Origin: GCA-2683825 sp965662355
GTDB taxonomy: Bacteria > Planctomycetota > UBA1135 > GCA-002686595
Length of the DNA: 64,000 nt
Reading direction: 5' to 3'
Assembly: GCA_965662355.1 (NCBI GenBank)
Contig: CBFIHP010000007.1
Location: 186,001 to 250,000 of the forward strand
Under the pieces are notes generated by a model, which ran no database searches, had not been told where the DNA came from, and saw only the letters and a program-made list of their open reading frames with translations. Below, piece after piece: positions 16,593-26,285 of this stretch. Position 1 is the stretch's first letter. The number at the start of each line of letters is the position of its first letter. The position numbers were made by a program, and so were the translations under genes.

Positions 16593-17804
16593 TCAGGAAC
16601 CTCTGACACCGGCGCTCTTCTCCTTCACCACGGCCATCGCTCCCGCCAGCAGGTCGATCTGCTTGCGAATATCAAGGTGGTGATTGCCCACGAAGAACCC
16701 GTGGCTGGAGACGTGTTCCGCATTCGACAATTCGCCGCACACTTCGTGGTCGTACCACTTGATGGATTCGCTCGCGGCGAAGTTACCGGCCACGATGGGA
16801 CGGCACTCGATGTCACGTGCTCGCATGCGTTCGATCAGGTCCGTCCGGCTCCAGGGACTATCCGGACGAATCACGAGTGAAAAACCGAAGAAGCTGCTCG
16901 AGCCAATCTCCCTCTGGATCATCAGGTGCGGATGACCCTCGAAGCGCTCCCGGAAGTAGGCCGCGTTGCTTCGGCGCGCCTCCACGAACCCGGGGAGCTT
17001 CCTCCACTGAACGCGACCGACAGCTCCCGACATCTCCAGGGGGCGGACGTTGTATCCGGGCAGGATGAAGCGAAACTCCTCGAGAAAGGGGTCTGTCTCC
17101 TTCGTGACGAGAGTGTTTTCCTCGGGTAGCGAGCGCGTCCAGCCGTGTGCTCGCAGGGAGAGCAGCAGGTGGTACAGCTCTTCGTCATCCGTGAGAATCA
17201 AGCCCCCCTCCATGGTCGACATGTGGTGGCTGAAGAAAGTGCTGAAGGTTCCGAGCAGCCCGAAGGTCCCGGTCTTGCGACCCTCGTACTCCGCCCCCAT
17301 CGATTCGCAGTTGTCTTCGATCAAAAGCACATCCCGCCCAGCGATGATGTCCTGGATCCGGGCGAAGTCGTTCGGGTTGCCGAGCAGATTGACGCAGAAG
17401 ACCAGTCGCGTCCGCGGACCGATGGCCTGCTCGAGAGCATCGAGATCCATGTTCAAGGTCTCGAGATCGACGTCGATCAGCTTCACCCGCAGGCCATACT
17501 GTTGCAGCGGCGCGAAGGTGGTCGCCCAGGAGATCGCGGGGACGATCACTTCGTCGCCGCGTTGCAACGGGATGTCCTTGCGGAAGAACAGGCTGGCGAC
17601 AGCCAGCAGGTTCGCGGAGGAGCCCGAGTTGACCATGACGCAATAGCGGCTGCCGTGGCCCTCGGCGAACTCGCGTTCGAAGGCCGCGACCTCGTCGCCC
17701 ATCGTGAAGCGATCGCGTCGAATGACCTGCTGAATCGCCGCGACCTCGTCTGCACTCCAGCTACTGACCGCGAGCGGATAACCGTCCATCTTGTCCGTTT
17801 CCAT
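16593..17804 (-). CDS. colD: PLP-dependent dehydratase, ColD-like (GDP-4-keto-6-deoxymannose 3-dehydratase)
   Basis: 403 residues of the DegT/DnrJ/EryC1/StrS fold: VMVNSGSSANLLAVASLFF, DEVIVPAISWATTFAPLQQ, LLIEDNCESMGAEYEG (D164 contacts the PLP ring). The Schiff-base Lys of the family is replaced: FSHHMSTMEGG places His (H193) at that site. Lys-to-His is the hallmark of ColD, which removes the C3 hydroxyl of GDP-4-keto-6-deoxymannose instead of aminating it. Adjacent gmd, which makes exactly that substrate, supports the call. The CDP-sugar E1 dehydrase also has His, but it would not sit with gmd. Start ATG 17804; ATG 17789 is an alternative. Third gene of the gmd operon. Confidence 0.8.
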   Translation of the reverse strand: METDKMDGYPLAVSSWSADEVAAIQQVIRRDRFTMGDEVAAFEREFAEGHGSRYCVMVNSGSSANLLAVASLFFRKDIPLQRGDEVIVPAISWATTFAPLQQYGLRVKLIDVDLETLNMDLDALEQAIGPRTRLVFCVNLLGNPNDFARIQDIIAGRDVLLIEDNCESMGAEYEGRKTGTFGLLGTFSTFFSHHMSTMEGGLILTDDEELYHLLLSLRAHGWTRSLPEENTLVTKETDPFLEEFRFILPGYNVRPLEMSGAVGRVQWRKLPGFVEARRSNAAYFRERFEGHPHLMIQREIGSSSFFGFSLVIRPDSPWSRTDLIERMRARDIECRPIVAGNFAASESIKWYDHEVCGELSNAEHVSSHGFFVGNHHLDIRKQIDLLAGAMAVVKEKSAGVRGS

Positions 17805-17815
17805 TGTGCGAGAAC

Positions 17816-18733
17816 CTACTGCGCAAGACCCCGATAATACTCGAAGGTGGAACAGATCCCCTCCACCGTAGAGGTCTTGGCCCGCCATCCGAGGGCGTGG
17901 ACACGCGACACGTCCAGGACCTTGCGGCGCATGCCCGTGGGCTTGTCCAGGTTGTGACAGTACTCGACCGACACGCCGAGAGCCTTTGCGATTGTGTGGT
18001 AGTACTCGTTGATCGAGAGGTCCTCCCCCAACCCGACATTCAATAGCGCCGGGATCGAATCGAAGTTGTCGAGGGCAAAGAACAGGAAATCGGCCAGGTC
18101 ACCGGCGTACATGAATTCACGCCGGGCCTCGCCATTGCCCCAGATCTCGACGACCGCGCCAGAGAGGCTGGCTTCGTGCACCTTGCGGATCGCCGCAGGA
18201 AGCATGTGCGAATTCTTCGGATCGAAGCTGTCGAAGCGACCGTAAAGATTGCAGGGCACGATCGTCTTGTACGACAGCTCGCTCTCCTCCGCAGAGACGT
18301 AATCGCAAAGTCGAGAGACGGCAATCTTCGCCAGTGCATAGCCTTCGTTGGTTTCCTCGAGCGGGCCGCCAAGGAGCATGTCTTCGGTCAGGTGCTCCGG
18401 AGAGTCCTTCGGGTACATGCACGAGCTTCCCAGGTTCAATAACCGCGGCACGCGCATCCTGCGAGCAGCGAGCACGAGATTCGTCCCCATCAAGAGGTTC
18501 TCGGTCATGAACGCAGCCGGGGCGTTCATGTTGGCCTGGATGCCACCGACCCGCCCGGCGCAGTGCAGAACCGCATCGGGTTTCTCTTGCTCGACATAAC
18601 GCTGCGTCAGGAGGGTATCCAGCAGATCCAACTCGCCGTGTGAAGGCGCGACGATCTCGTACCCCTTGGCCGCGGGATTCTCGAGCACGTTGCGACCGAC
18701 CATGCCGCTAGCCCCTGTGACCAGGAGCTTCAT
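17816..18733 (-). CDS. GDP-L-fucose / GDP-L-colitose synthase-like epimerase-reductase
   Basis: 305 residues, SDR fold. NAD(P)-binding loop TGASGMVGRN, then CAGRVGGIQAN, LGSSCMYP, and the catalytic Y132-x3-K136 in YALAKIA. Cys105 and His176 (NSHMLPAAIRK) match the acid/base pair used for epimerisation in GDP-fucose synthase and ColC. Both enzymes share this architecture, so sequence alone does not separate fcl from colC. The neighbouring ColD-like gene favours GDP-L-colitose synthesis (C5 epimerisation, then C4 reduction). The ATG overlaps the gmd stop (ATGA), and 11 bp separate it from the colD-like start. Confidence 0.83.
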   Translation of the reverse strand: MKLLVTGASGMVGRNVLENPAAKGYEIVAPSHGELDLLDTLLTQRYVEQEKPDAVLHCAGRVGGIQANMNAPAAFMTENLLMGTNLVLAARRMRVPRLLNLGSSCMYPKDSPEHLTEDMLLGGPLEETNEGYALAKIAVSRLCDYVSAEESELSYKTIVPCNLYGRFDSFDPKNSHMLPAAIRKVHEASLSGAVVEIWGNGEARREFMYAGDLADFLFFALDNFDSIPALLNVGLGEDLSINEYYHTIAKALGVSVEYCHNLDKPTGMRRKVLDVSRVHALGWRAKTSTVEGICSTFEYYRGLAQ

Positions 18734-19848
18734 ACTCGGACGTCCAGGTGTTCCTTGCGCGCACCGATGAGATCGTGGGACATCATGTCCTCGACGAGAC
18801 TAGCGAGGTCGTGCTTCGGTTTCCAACCCAGCTGCTCGCGAGCCTTCGTGGCGTCGCCGATCAGGTCGTCGACCTCGTTCGGACGATAGTACGAGGGATC
18901 TACGGAGACAAGCTCGTCACCGACCTCGAGGTGCGAGGGTGCGCTCTTGACCTGTTCCTCGAAGAGGCCGGGGTCGATGGAACCGACACGACCGACTTCC
19001 TTCTCACCCTTACCTGTGAACTCGATCCCAACGCCGACCTCGGAGAATGCCATCTGCACGAACTCGCGCACGGACCGACTGACTCCGGTGGCGACGACGA
19101 AGTCCTCGGGAGTGTCTTGCTGAAGCATGAGCCACGCGGCCTCGACATAGTCCTTGGCGTGGCCCCAATCGCGGGTCGCACTGAGGTTACCCAGGCGGAT
19201 GCCAGGTTGCATGTCCAGACAGACGCGCGCGACACCGCGGGTGATCTTGCGGGTCACGAAGGTCTCGCCGCGAATCGGACTCTCGTGATTGAAAAGGATG
19301 CCGTTGCACGCGAACAACCCGTACGACTCGCGGTAACCCACCGTCACCCAATAGGAGTAGAGTTTGGCCGCGGCATAGGGGCTGCGTGGATAGAAGGGTG
19401 TGGTTTCCTTCTGCGGGACCTCCTGGACTTTGCCGAATAGTTCCGAGGTACTGGCCTGGTAGAAGCGGGTCTTGTCCCCCAAGCCCAACAATCGAATCGC
19501 CTCGAGCAAACGTAGAGTTCCCATGGCATCGGCGTTGGCCGTGTACTCGGGCATCTCGAAGGACACCGCAACATGGGACTGGGCCGCGAGGTTGTAGATC
19601 TCGTCGGGCTGCACCTCCTGGATGATCCGGATCAGGTTCGAGGAATCCGTCATGTCCCCGTGGTGCAGGAAGAAGCGCACGCCTTCCTCGGTCGGATCGC
19701 GGAACAGGTGGTCGACGCGAGCCGTGTTGAAGAGCGAGCTACGTCGCTTGATGCCGTGCACCGTGTAGCCCTTCTCCAGGAGCAGCTCGCTCAAGTACGC
19801 ACCGTCCTGGCCCGTAACACCGGTGATCAACGCAACCTTGTTCTTCAT
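18730..19848 (-). CDS. gmd: GDP-mannose 4,6-dehydratase
   Basis: 372 residues. ALITGVTGQDGAYLSELLLE is the NADP-binding loop characteristic of Gmd, with HGIKRRSSLFNTARVDHL after it. Catalytic residues are visible as T134-S-E136 and Y158-x3-K162 (RSPYAAAKLYSYW), plus NHESPIRGETFVTRKI. It converts GDP-D-mannose to GDP-4-keto-6-deoxy-D-mannose in the cytoplasm, the common precursor of fucose, colitose, perosamine and rhamnose nucleotide sugars. First gene of a three-gene unit with the synthase and ColD-like dehydratase. The start at 19848 is the first Met before the conserved loop. Divergent from the glycosyltransferase at 20000. Confidence 0.95.
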   Translation of the reverse strand: MKNKVALITGVTGQDGAYLSELLLEKGYTVHGIKRRSSLFNTARVDHLFRDPTEEGVRFFLHHGDMTDSSNLIRIIQEVQPDEIYNLAAQSHVAVSFEMPEYTANADAMGTLRLLEAIRLLGLGDKTRFYQASTSELFGKVQEVPQKETTPFYPRSPYAAAKLYSYWVTVGYRESYGLFACNGILFNHESPIRGETFVTRKITRGVARVCLDMQPGIRLGNLSATRDWGHAKDYVEAAWLMLQQDTPEDFVVATGVSRSVREFVQMAFSEVGVGIEFTGKGEKEVGRVGSIDPGLFEEQVKSAPSHLEVGDELVSVDPSYYRPNEVDDLIGDATKAREQLGWKPKHDLASLVEDMMSHDLIGARKEHLDVRV

Positions 19849-19999
19849 CCCTTCATCTGCTTCCAGGCTCGTTCGAAGGCCCTTTTGGCCGGAGAGTCCG
19901 ATCGGGAGTCTACTGGAGCCACCCCTCGATACCACATTCCTAGGTTCTTTTGGGGACCGGGTCGGCAAGCTTTCAAAGGACGCGCTTTAGGATGGGGTA

Positions 20000-21784
20000 A
20001 TGTCCAAGTTCGTAATGATCGAGCACTCGTTACGGAGTGTAGGTGGCCACTACTTCGAGTACGCCCGCGGCATCTCCGAGGCTGCCCAGGCCCTGGGCTT
20101 CGAGCCCGTGGTCGCTGTCGGGCGCGAGCTCGAGGACACGTCGTGTTTCCCCAAGCACTGGCGCGTCCATCCGGTGTTCGAGCGTCAACGAAGCGCCTGG
20201 TACCAGGCACCGCGCTACCCGCTACGACGGCTTTCGCGTTCACTTCGGGGCGCCGCCACGGCGACGGGCAAGCTGGGGGCAGCGGGTCGGGTCCTTGCCG
20301 AGGAGGCGAAGGCGCGTCACGATCAGCTTCGCACCTGGCGCGGTAGGCATGCGGCGATCGAAGCCTATGCAGAGGGCTGCCACGAACTGTTCCAGCGTGA
20401 GAACCTCGCACCCGGCGACGTCGTCTTCTGTTCCACATGCGAGGACTTGAACCTGCTCGGGCTCGCCAGGTTTCTCGATGAATCGCCCGAGGCACGCGAG
20501 GCCATCTGGCACCTGCAGTTTCACTTCCGGGTGTTCACCGGCCGCGATCCAGATTATCCGGAGCAAGAACAGCACACGCGCGAGCTGCGTCGCCGAATTC
20601 GCAGCATCACAGCCTCCCCACGGACTCGTTTTCACTTCTACGCCACCACCGAAGAGCTCGCGCGGCAATACACCGCGGTCATCGGCGCGCAGGTCACCCC
20701 CTTGGCGTGGCCCGTAGCGGAGGGCTTCACACCCCACGGCTCCGCCACGACGCGACGCCCACTGCGCCTCTTGATCCCTGGAGCTCTGCGACGCGAGAAG
20801 GGCAAGCGGCTCGTCACCCCCTTGCTGCAGAAGCTGGATCGCGCCCCGGAACTTCGCGATGCGGTTCAACTGCTCGTTCAAACAACGCCGAAGAAGGGTC
20901 GCAAGCTACTCAAGGACGTCGCGGACGATGTCACCTATATCGATCACCTCGACCTCGAGAACCTACCGCCCTCACGCGTCGTGGGCTTGCCGCACCCTTT
21001 GGGATCGCAGGATTACTCGAAACTCATGCGCGGCGTGGAGGTCGGGCTGTTGCCCTACGACCCAGACGAGTACTTCGGTCGCGCATCGGGCCCCCTCTGC
21101 GAATTGCTGGCAACGGGAACACCAGCGATCGTCCCCGGCGGCTCCTGGCTGAGCAACCAGCTGGAAAGCGCTGAGCAAGCCTACTGTGCCGAACTCTCCA
21201 CGCTCGCCCCACAGAGGCTCTGGCAGATAGAGAACCTCCGGTCCCAAGGAGAGCGCTGGCAGCTCGATCTTCCGGAGCATCCAGGAGGCAAGAGCGACCT
21301 GCTGGTGGCGGTCAAGACCCGCGGGCTCAACGGAACGGGGCACTACCTGCGCGCTCGACTCGTGCAGCTGGGCGTCAACCGTGATCCGCTTGCCGCCCAG
21401 CACACGGTGCTCGGGGTGTGTGACGGATCCTGGGTGCGTTTCGTCGTTCCACTGCACCCGGGCGTACGCTCTCTCCAGCTACGCTTTCATCAGGCTTTCA
21501 AGGGAATACCCGTGCGAATGGAAGCCATAACGCTCGGGCTCCTGCCCGGGACGGAGAACCACCGCCCCCAAGGCAAGCTCGGGAGAATCGTGGACTCCGA
21601 GGGTGATCTTCCCCAGCACATCCTCTTCGCATTGAGCGACATGGTCTCGAACTACGACCACTACCGCGCGGCGGCACTCGCATTCTCCCCCCGATGGCGC
21701 GCGCAGCACTGCGCCGCACGTACGGTGGAGCTCCTCGCCCAGCGCAGTGCCGTGGTAGCAACAGGCGTCGCAAACTCGCGATGA
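20000..21784 (+). CDS. Glycosyltransferase, GT4-like with extra C-terminal domain
   Basis: 594 residues, no signal peptide. The N-terminus MIEHSLRSVGGHYFEYARG reads like the acceptor-side start of a GT-B enzyme. The donor-side half shows RLLIPGALRREKGKRLVTPLL, then VGLLPYDPDEYFGRASGPLCELLATGTPAIV, which is the usual loop before the nucleotide-sugar site. Residues ~415-530 form an additional beta-rich module (LPEHPGGKSDLLVAVKTRGL onward) of unknown role. Position beside gmd/colD suggests it transfers a sugar in the same surface glycan pathway, but donor and acceptor are not known. It is followed by a metallophosphoesterase lipoprotein. Confidence 0.72.
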   Translation: MSKFVMIEHSLRSVGGHYFEYARGISEAAQALGFEPVVAVGRELEDTSCFPKHWRVHPVFERQRSAWYQAPRYPLRRLSRSLRGAATATGKLGAAGRVLAEEAKARHDQLRTWRGRHAAIEAYAEGCHELFQRENLAPGDVVFCSTCEDLNLLGLARFLDESPEAREAIWHLQFHFRVFTGRDPDYPEQEQHTRELRRRIRSITASPRTRFHFYATTEELARQYTAVIGAQVTPLAWPVAEGFTPHGSATTRRPLRLLIPGALRREKGKRLVTPLLQKLDRAPELRDAVQLLVQTTPKKGRKLLKDVADDVTYIDHLDLENLPPSRVVGLPHPLGSQDYSKLMRGVEVGLLPYDPDEYFGRASGPLCELLATGTPAIVPGGSWLSNQLESAEQAYCAELSTLAPQRLWQIENLRSQGERWQLDLPEHPGGKSDLLVAVKTRGLNGTGHYLRARLVQLGVNRDPLAAQHTVLGVCDGSWVRFVVPLHPGVRSLQLRFHQAFKGIPVRMEAITLGLLPGTENHRPQGKLGRIVDSEGDLPQHILFALSDMVSNYDHYRAAALAFSPRWRAQHCAARTVELLAQRSAVVATGVANSR

Positions 21785-21876
21785 CGAAGCTGGCACGACG
21801 CCGTCTCCGAAAACAGTCGAACCGGCCCGCGGACATGGCGGTGGACGCGCTGTTGGATCTAGAATGGCGTGGCCCG

Positions 21877-23238
21877 ATGAAGCGCCGCCCCTCACCGTAC
21901 CGTCTTGGGTTCCCCCTGCAATTCGGCCTCACGCTGCTCGCCACGACTCTTCTGCTGGCCGGCTGTTCCGCGGACGAGAGCGAGACGAATCGCGTCGTTG
22001 TGTGCGGGCACCTCTACAGCGCCTATGTGCGCTCCATGGTCGAGGAGAAGCCCGCGGTGTTTTCCGATCATGTCATGCGGACCTTCGCCGACGAGATCGA
22101 GCGCATCGATCCGGAGGCCGTGTTCTTTCTGGGCGACAACACGCGCTATTCGAGCCACGAGGAGTGGGAGACCATCGAGCGCGCCTTCGCGCGGGTGTCC
22201 GCAGAGAAGATCTTCATTCCCGGCAACCACGAACTGCGCGGGCGCGATGTCTTCCTCGAGCATGGCGGGGTGGTCAACCGGGCCTTCATCATCGGTGGGA
22301 GCAAGTTCATCACCCTGGACGCGAAGGACGTCTACGAGGAACACGACCTCGCCTACCTTCGAGAAGAGCTCGCCGACCGGGAGGAATACGACCACGTCTT
22401 CCTATTGACCCATCATTACCTGGTCAACTACGCCCCCGCGCAGCCCGATCAGCCCCCCTACCGTGGTGGCTTCGACAGCGACTTCCTTCGCAACAGCAAC
22501 TGGAACACCGCCGTTGTTCCGCTGATCGCTGGCAAGGTGGACTACGTCATCTGCGGCGACTACTTCCCCGAGAACTCCAACGCCATTCAGCACTTCGAGG
22601 ACATCGAGGTGCACTACCTGCTCACTTCGATCCTCTTCGGGCGAGGCCTTGGTCCCTTCGTAACCGGCGATGGACCGCTGCTCTTTCTCGAACTCAGCTT
22701 CAAGGGGGACGAACTCTCGATCCTCCCCCGCACTATCCCCCTGGACATTCGCGATCCCTGGTACCGCAACTATTCGATCAAGGATCTCCCCTGGCGCCAA
22801 TGCACGATCGCCGAAGCCGGGCTCACCCTGACTCTGCCCCATGGCTGGACCCCGCGTGGCGGCGCCACCGAGGAGCGCACCATCATCGATGGAAGACACG
22901 TCTGGGACGGTTCTCAGGCCTCGATTCGCATCGAAATCCGTGGGCTGCCCCCCGGGAGCACCTTGGTCGGCTTTGCGGCAGACAACCTCGCCGAGCTAGA
23001 AGAAAGGCACCCCGGCTTCGAGTTCGCCAGCGGCGGCCCGATGCAGCTCGACGGCCTCCAGGCCAGCTGGGGAATCGCAGCCCGCGATCCCAGGAGTCCG
23101 GAACCCGACTCGTTCATCATCTGCCTGATTCGCGATGGCCAAGGCTACGTCTTCCATTGCACTAGCATGTCCCACGACCGACGGGAGTCGATAAAGACGC
23201 TCAAAAAGATCATCGGGTCGGCGAGGTTCAACGACTAG
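21877..23238 (+). CDS. Metallophosphoesterase-like lipoprotein with PsbP/DcrB-like C-terminal domain
   Basis: 453 residues. From the chosen start the signal is typical of lipoproteins (LLATTLLLAGCSAD). Calcineurin-type motifs are partly present: FFLGDNTRY (GDN), IPGNHELRG (GNHE), LLTHHYLV, and ICGDYFP where GHxH is usual. The first motif D-x-H is not evident (VVVCGHLYSAY), so metal coordination may be incomplete. Residues ~310-453 form a separate beta-rich domain (LTLTLPHGWTPRGG, IRIEIRGLPPG, ISMSHDRR-like end) resembling PsbP/Mog1 folds. A start at 21781, overlapping the glycosyltransferase stop as ATGA, would add 32 basic residues; 21877 gives the better signal peptide. Confidence 0.7.
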   Translation: MKRRPSPYRLGFPLQFGLTLLATTLLLAGCSADESETNRVVVCGHLYSAYVRSMVEEKPAVFSDHVMRTFADEIERIDPEAVFFLGDNTRYSSHEEWETIERAFARVSAEKIFIPGNHELRGRDVFLEHGGVVNRAFIIGGSKFITLDAKDVYEEHDLAYLREELADREEYDHVFLLTHHYLVNYAPAQPDQPPYRGGFDSDFLRNSNWNTAVVPLIAGKVDYVICGDYFPENSNAIQHFEDIEVHYLLTSILFGRGLGPFVTGDGPLLFLELSFKGDELSILPRTIPLDIRDPWYRNYSIKDLPWRQCTIAEAGLTLTLPHGWTPRGGATEERTIIDGRHVWDGSQASIRIEIRGLPPGSTLVGFAADNLAELEERHPGFEFASGGPMQLDGLQASWGIAARDPRSPEPDSFIICLIRDGQGYVFHCTSMSHDRRESIKTLKKIIGSARFND

Positions 23239-23278
23239 GGCCTCGAGGAAGGCCGGTGTCGTGGGCGAGCCACCGGAC

Positions 23279-24933
23279 CTATGAGTCCGCGGACTTCTCC
23301 GCGAAGTAGTCCCCGATGGCAAGGTAGTCGATGTTCGTGCCCAGGAAGCACTCGATGGCCTCCAGGGGGGTGTTCNNNNNNNNNNGCGAAAAGCCGCGTT
23401 GTTCTCTTCCGTGACGGTCTGGACTCGACAACTGTCGTCGACGTGGACCACTGCGGGGATGGCCCTCTTCTTGGAGGGGAGGACCTTGCAAGCGATCAAC
23501 ATGTGCGGGCTCTCCTGTCCGATGTCGAAGTACTCCTTGGCCCTCTCAGCGAGCACGGCGGGTGCGAAGGGTCGGAAGTACTCGCGGAACTTGACGCGCG
23601 CATTGAGATGATCGCGCATGCCTTGCGGATAGGGCCGGCACAGGATGGAACGGTTGCCCAGGGCGCGTGGTCCGAATTCGGCGCCGCCCTGGAACCAGCC
23701 GACGATCTTGCCGTTGCTGAGCTCTTGGGCCGTCCTGGCGTGAATGTCATTCGCGCGTTGCACGGGCAGACCGGCTTCTTCGAAGGCGCTCTCGATCTCC
23801 TCGTCGGAAAAGCGCGAGCCGAGGTAGAAGTCGTGCCACTTGCTCGGTCGCGGGGTGTGCCCCAGGGTCTTGGCGGAAAGGCAACAGGCGCCCAGGGCAG
23901 TGCCACTGTCTCCGCTGGCGGGTTGAACGAAGATCTCGTCAAACATGCCCGAGGATTCGATCTTGCCGTTCATCGAGCAATTGAGGGCCACCCCCCCAGA
24001 CAAGCAAAGCCGCGACAAGCCGAACTCTTCGCGTGCTCGAGCAAGTTGTGCGAGCACGACCTCCTCGAGTCTGCGTTGCAAGGCAGCGGCCACGTTCTTG
24101 TGGTGCTCGAGCACCTCGCCATCCGCGTCACGTCGCGGGCCCAGGGTGTCGTAGAAGCGATCACTGACCCACTTGTCGCGGACCTCGTGATAGGAGATCC
24201 AATCGCGCGAGATGGTGTAGGAATAGGGCCCCGTCTCCTGCACGATCTCCTCGAAGACCGAATAGTAGGAGCGCCCCGCACCGGGAATGGTGGCCATGGG
24301 ATCCCCGTAGGGCGCCAGGCCCATGATGATCCCCTCGTCGCAGTGGTGCCGCCAGCCCAGGTAGAAAGTGATGGCCGAGTAGAGCAAGCCCAGGGAATCG
24401 GGATAGCGGTTCGTGCTGTCCACGACTTCGATCTCGCCCCCACGGCCAACCCCGAGGAAACCCGACTCGATCTCTCCCAGGCCATCGATGCTGACCAGCA
24501 GGGCTTCGTCGAAACCGCTCGGATAGTAAGTACTGGCGAGGTGGCACAGGTGATGGGTGTTCAGGTGCACCGGCCCCTCGAAGCCGGTCTCGGCCCGGAT
24601 GCGCTCCTCGGTCGCCAGGAAGTGCTCGATGCGGCCGATATCGGAGACCACGTTGCGGATCCGCTGGCGATCCTCCAGGCCGGGTCGTAGGTAGGTCTCC
24701 TGAATGTAGCGATACGGGTCCAGCGTGAAGGCGATCGCGGACAGATCACCGACTCCAAGGCCACCGATCTTCAGGCAATCGGCGATGGCTCCGTTCGGAA
24801 AGGCACGGCTGTGCTTCTCGCGTGAATAGCGCTCCTCCTCACAGGCAGCAACCCACTTGCCGCCGCTCATGAGCGCCGCGGCCGTGTCGTGGCCGCCGTA
24901 GACGATACCCAGGATGTGCGCTGCTCGGGTCAC
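23279..24933 (-). CDS. O-carbamoyltransferase (NodU/CmcH family), interrupted by assembly gap
   Basis: N-terminal ASKHA-like domain: ILGIVYGGHDTAAAL, ACEEERYSREKHSRAFP, HLNTHHLCHLASTYY (His metal/substrate site), LSGGVALNCSMNGKI. C-terminal YrdC-like part: EFGPRALGNRSIL and FRPFAPAVL. These enzymes place a carbamoyl group from carbamoyl phosphate on a hydroxyl, via carbamoyl-adenylate. The gap 23376-23385 falls after NNAAF; beyond it the frame changes and reads NTPLEAIECFLGTNIDYLAI, the normal family ending. About 29 residues are therefore hidden. I take GTG 24933 as start (TRAAHILGIV). It may decorate the sugar made by the neighbouring gmd operon. Confidence 0.85.
23376..23385. other. Assembly gap (10 Ns) of wrong length
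   Basis: Ten Ns inside the carbamoyltransferase. The coding frames on either side differ, so the true missing length must leave remainder 2 when divided by 3, and family comparison suggests roughly 80-90 bp are missing. Confidence 0.9.
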
Positions 24934-25054
24934 ATCGCGACCGTAACGATCGGCCCCCCGGGTTGCCAGACGAATGCGAAAACCCGGCCTGGCTACAAGA
25001 AATCCAGGCCGCGAATGCGTCGCTGCCCGGCCTTCATGCTCCTGCCCTTCTAGA

Positions 25055-26254
25055 TCAGCGCTTGGACCCGAAGGTGATGAACCAGAACAGCCTGTAGTTC
25101 GTACGCGAAGCACCCTTCTCGATTTCGAACATACCGAGCGGGAACAGGGAGAAGTCCCAGGTCTTCACGGGTTTGCGCGTCATCGAGGGCTGGATCCTCG
25201 ACCTGTAGTTGAATCCGAACTGAAAAATGAAATCCAGGAACGACACCGACTTCCTGTTCAGGCGCTGGTCGTACTGGAGCACGATCGGGATGGAAATCTT
25301 CGATCCACCCTGCAGATCTGCGCGAAGCGCCAGCTCTCCGGTGTGATGTCCGAGCGGGCCCTTCACCTCGAGGGGGATCTTGCCGGACACGGAGCCTGCA
25401 GACCTGGGGGCATCCAGGCCCGTGAGGTCGTGCAGGGACCCGTCCAGGCGTTTCTGGACGATTCGCTGGTGAACCGCCTGGCGAACGTCTTTGATCGACT
25501 CAACAGAGTGGCCGTCGCAACTCAGCACCTGATCTCCCGAGCGAAAGCCCGCCTCATACGCGGGCGATCCCGTGCTGACCCCGGAGACCACGAGCCTGCC
25601 CTGCTCCTCGCCAAAGGCCTCTTTGCACAGATCCGGAGTGATCTGGGCCAGCTGCAATCCGGTGAAAGCCAGAACGCCCTTGGACGTCTCCAGCGAGAAC
25701 GAATCGGTTTTCGATTGATTGACATCGACGCCGACGGGAGTGATCGCCAGTGAGGCCGTGCGGTTCGATTCGATGGGCTCGCCACGGCCGCGATAGATGC
25801 GCAGAACGAAATCCATCGGCGCTCCGACCTGCGACGTTTCTCCCAGGACATCGTGAAACTGCTCGACACTGGTAATGTCTGCTTGCCCAACCTTGAGGAT
25901 GATGTCCCCCTCGACAACGCCCATCTTGTTCGCGGGATAGCCAGAGCTGACCTTCTCGACCCAAACACCTTTCCACGGCTCGACTCCGGCGCCCTCGGCG
26001 CGTTTGCGATTCACCGGGCCGACCGTGACTCCGATACGCGGATGGACTTCCTTGTATGCCACGGTGCGCTCGAGTCGCGGTTTGCCCGCTGCGCCGGGGT
26101 GGATCCTCCAGGTCGTGGTACGCCCGTCCTCTACCTTCGCTTCGGCGAGCATGACGCCATCGACGCCCCGGTCCATGATCATGTTGGACGACACACGACA
26201 GCCCGCCGACAGGGCGAGGAGAAGACTCAGGCATGTGATGTTGCGTAGGTTCAT
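25055..26254 (-). CDS. Lipoprotein with two PDZ domains
   Basis: 399 residues. The signal peptide LLLALSAGCRVSS ends in a lipobox Cys. The first PDZ-like unit (~60-195) contains WVEKVSSGYPANKMGVVEGD, and the second (~195-300) contains GSPAYEAGFRSGDQVLSCDG; both read like PDZ carboxylate-binding modules from DegP/RseP-type proteins, but no protease triad is present. The last ~100 residues are rich in aromatic and beta-strand patterns (SFLDFIFQFGFNYRSRI). It is the third gene after an ECF sigma factor and anti-sigma factor (31 bp from the latter), so it probably acts in envelope sensing or as a regulon member. Function otherwise unknown. Confidence 0.72.
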   Translation of the reverse strand: MNLRNITCLSLLLALSAGCRVSSNMIMDRGVDGVMLAEAKVEDGRTTTWRIHPGAAGKPRLERTVAYKEVHPRIGVTVGPVNRKRAEGAGVEPWKGVWVEKVSSGYPANKMGVVEGDIILKVGQADITSVEQFHDVLGETSQVGAPMDFVLRIYRGRGEPIESNRTASLAITPVGVDVNQSKTDSFSLETSKGVLAFTGLQLAQITPDLCKEAFGEEQGRLVVSGVSTGSPAYEAGFRSGDQVLSCDGHSVESIKDVRQAVHQRIVQKRLDGSLHDLTGLDAPRSAGSVSGKIPLEVKGPLGHHTGELALRADLQGGSKISIPIVLQYDQRLNRKSVSFLDFIFQFGFNYRSRIQPSMTRKPVKTWDFSLFPLGMFEIEKGASRTNYRLFWFITFGSKR

Positions 26255-26285
26255 GGCTTTGTTTTCTGCGTTGATCTTGTTTCCC

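Noticed and set aside
17816..18733. Assigning fcl (GDP-fucose synthase) firmly
   Set aside because: Fcl and ColC share all visible catalytic residues; with a ColD-like neighbour the symbol is left blank.
23281..24690. Long plus-strand frame antisense to the carbamoyltransferase
   Set aside because: No recognisable motif, while the minus strand has full-length carbamoyltransferase motifs.
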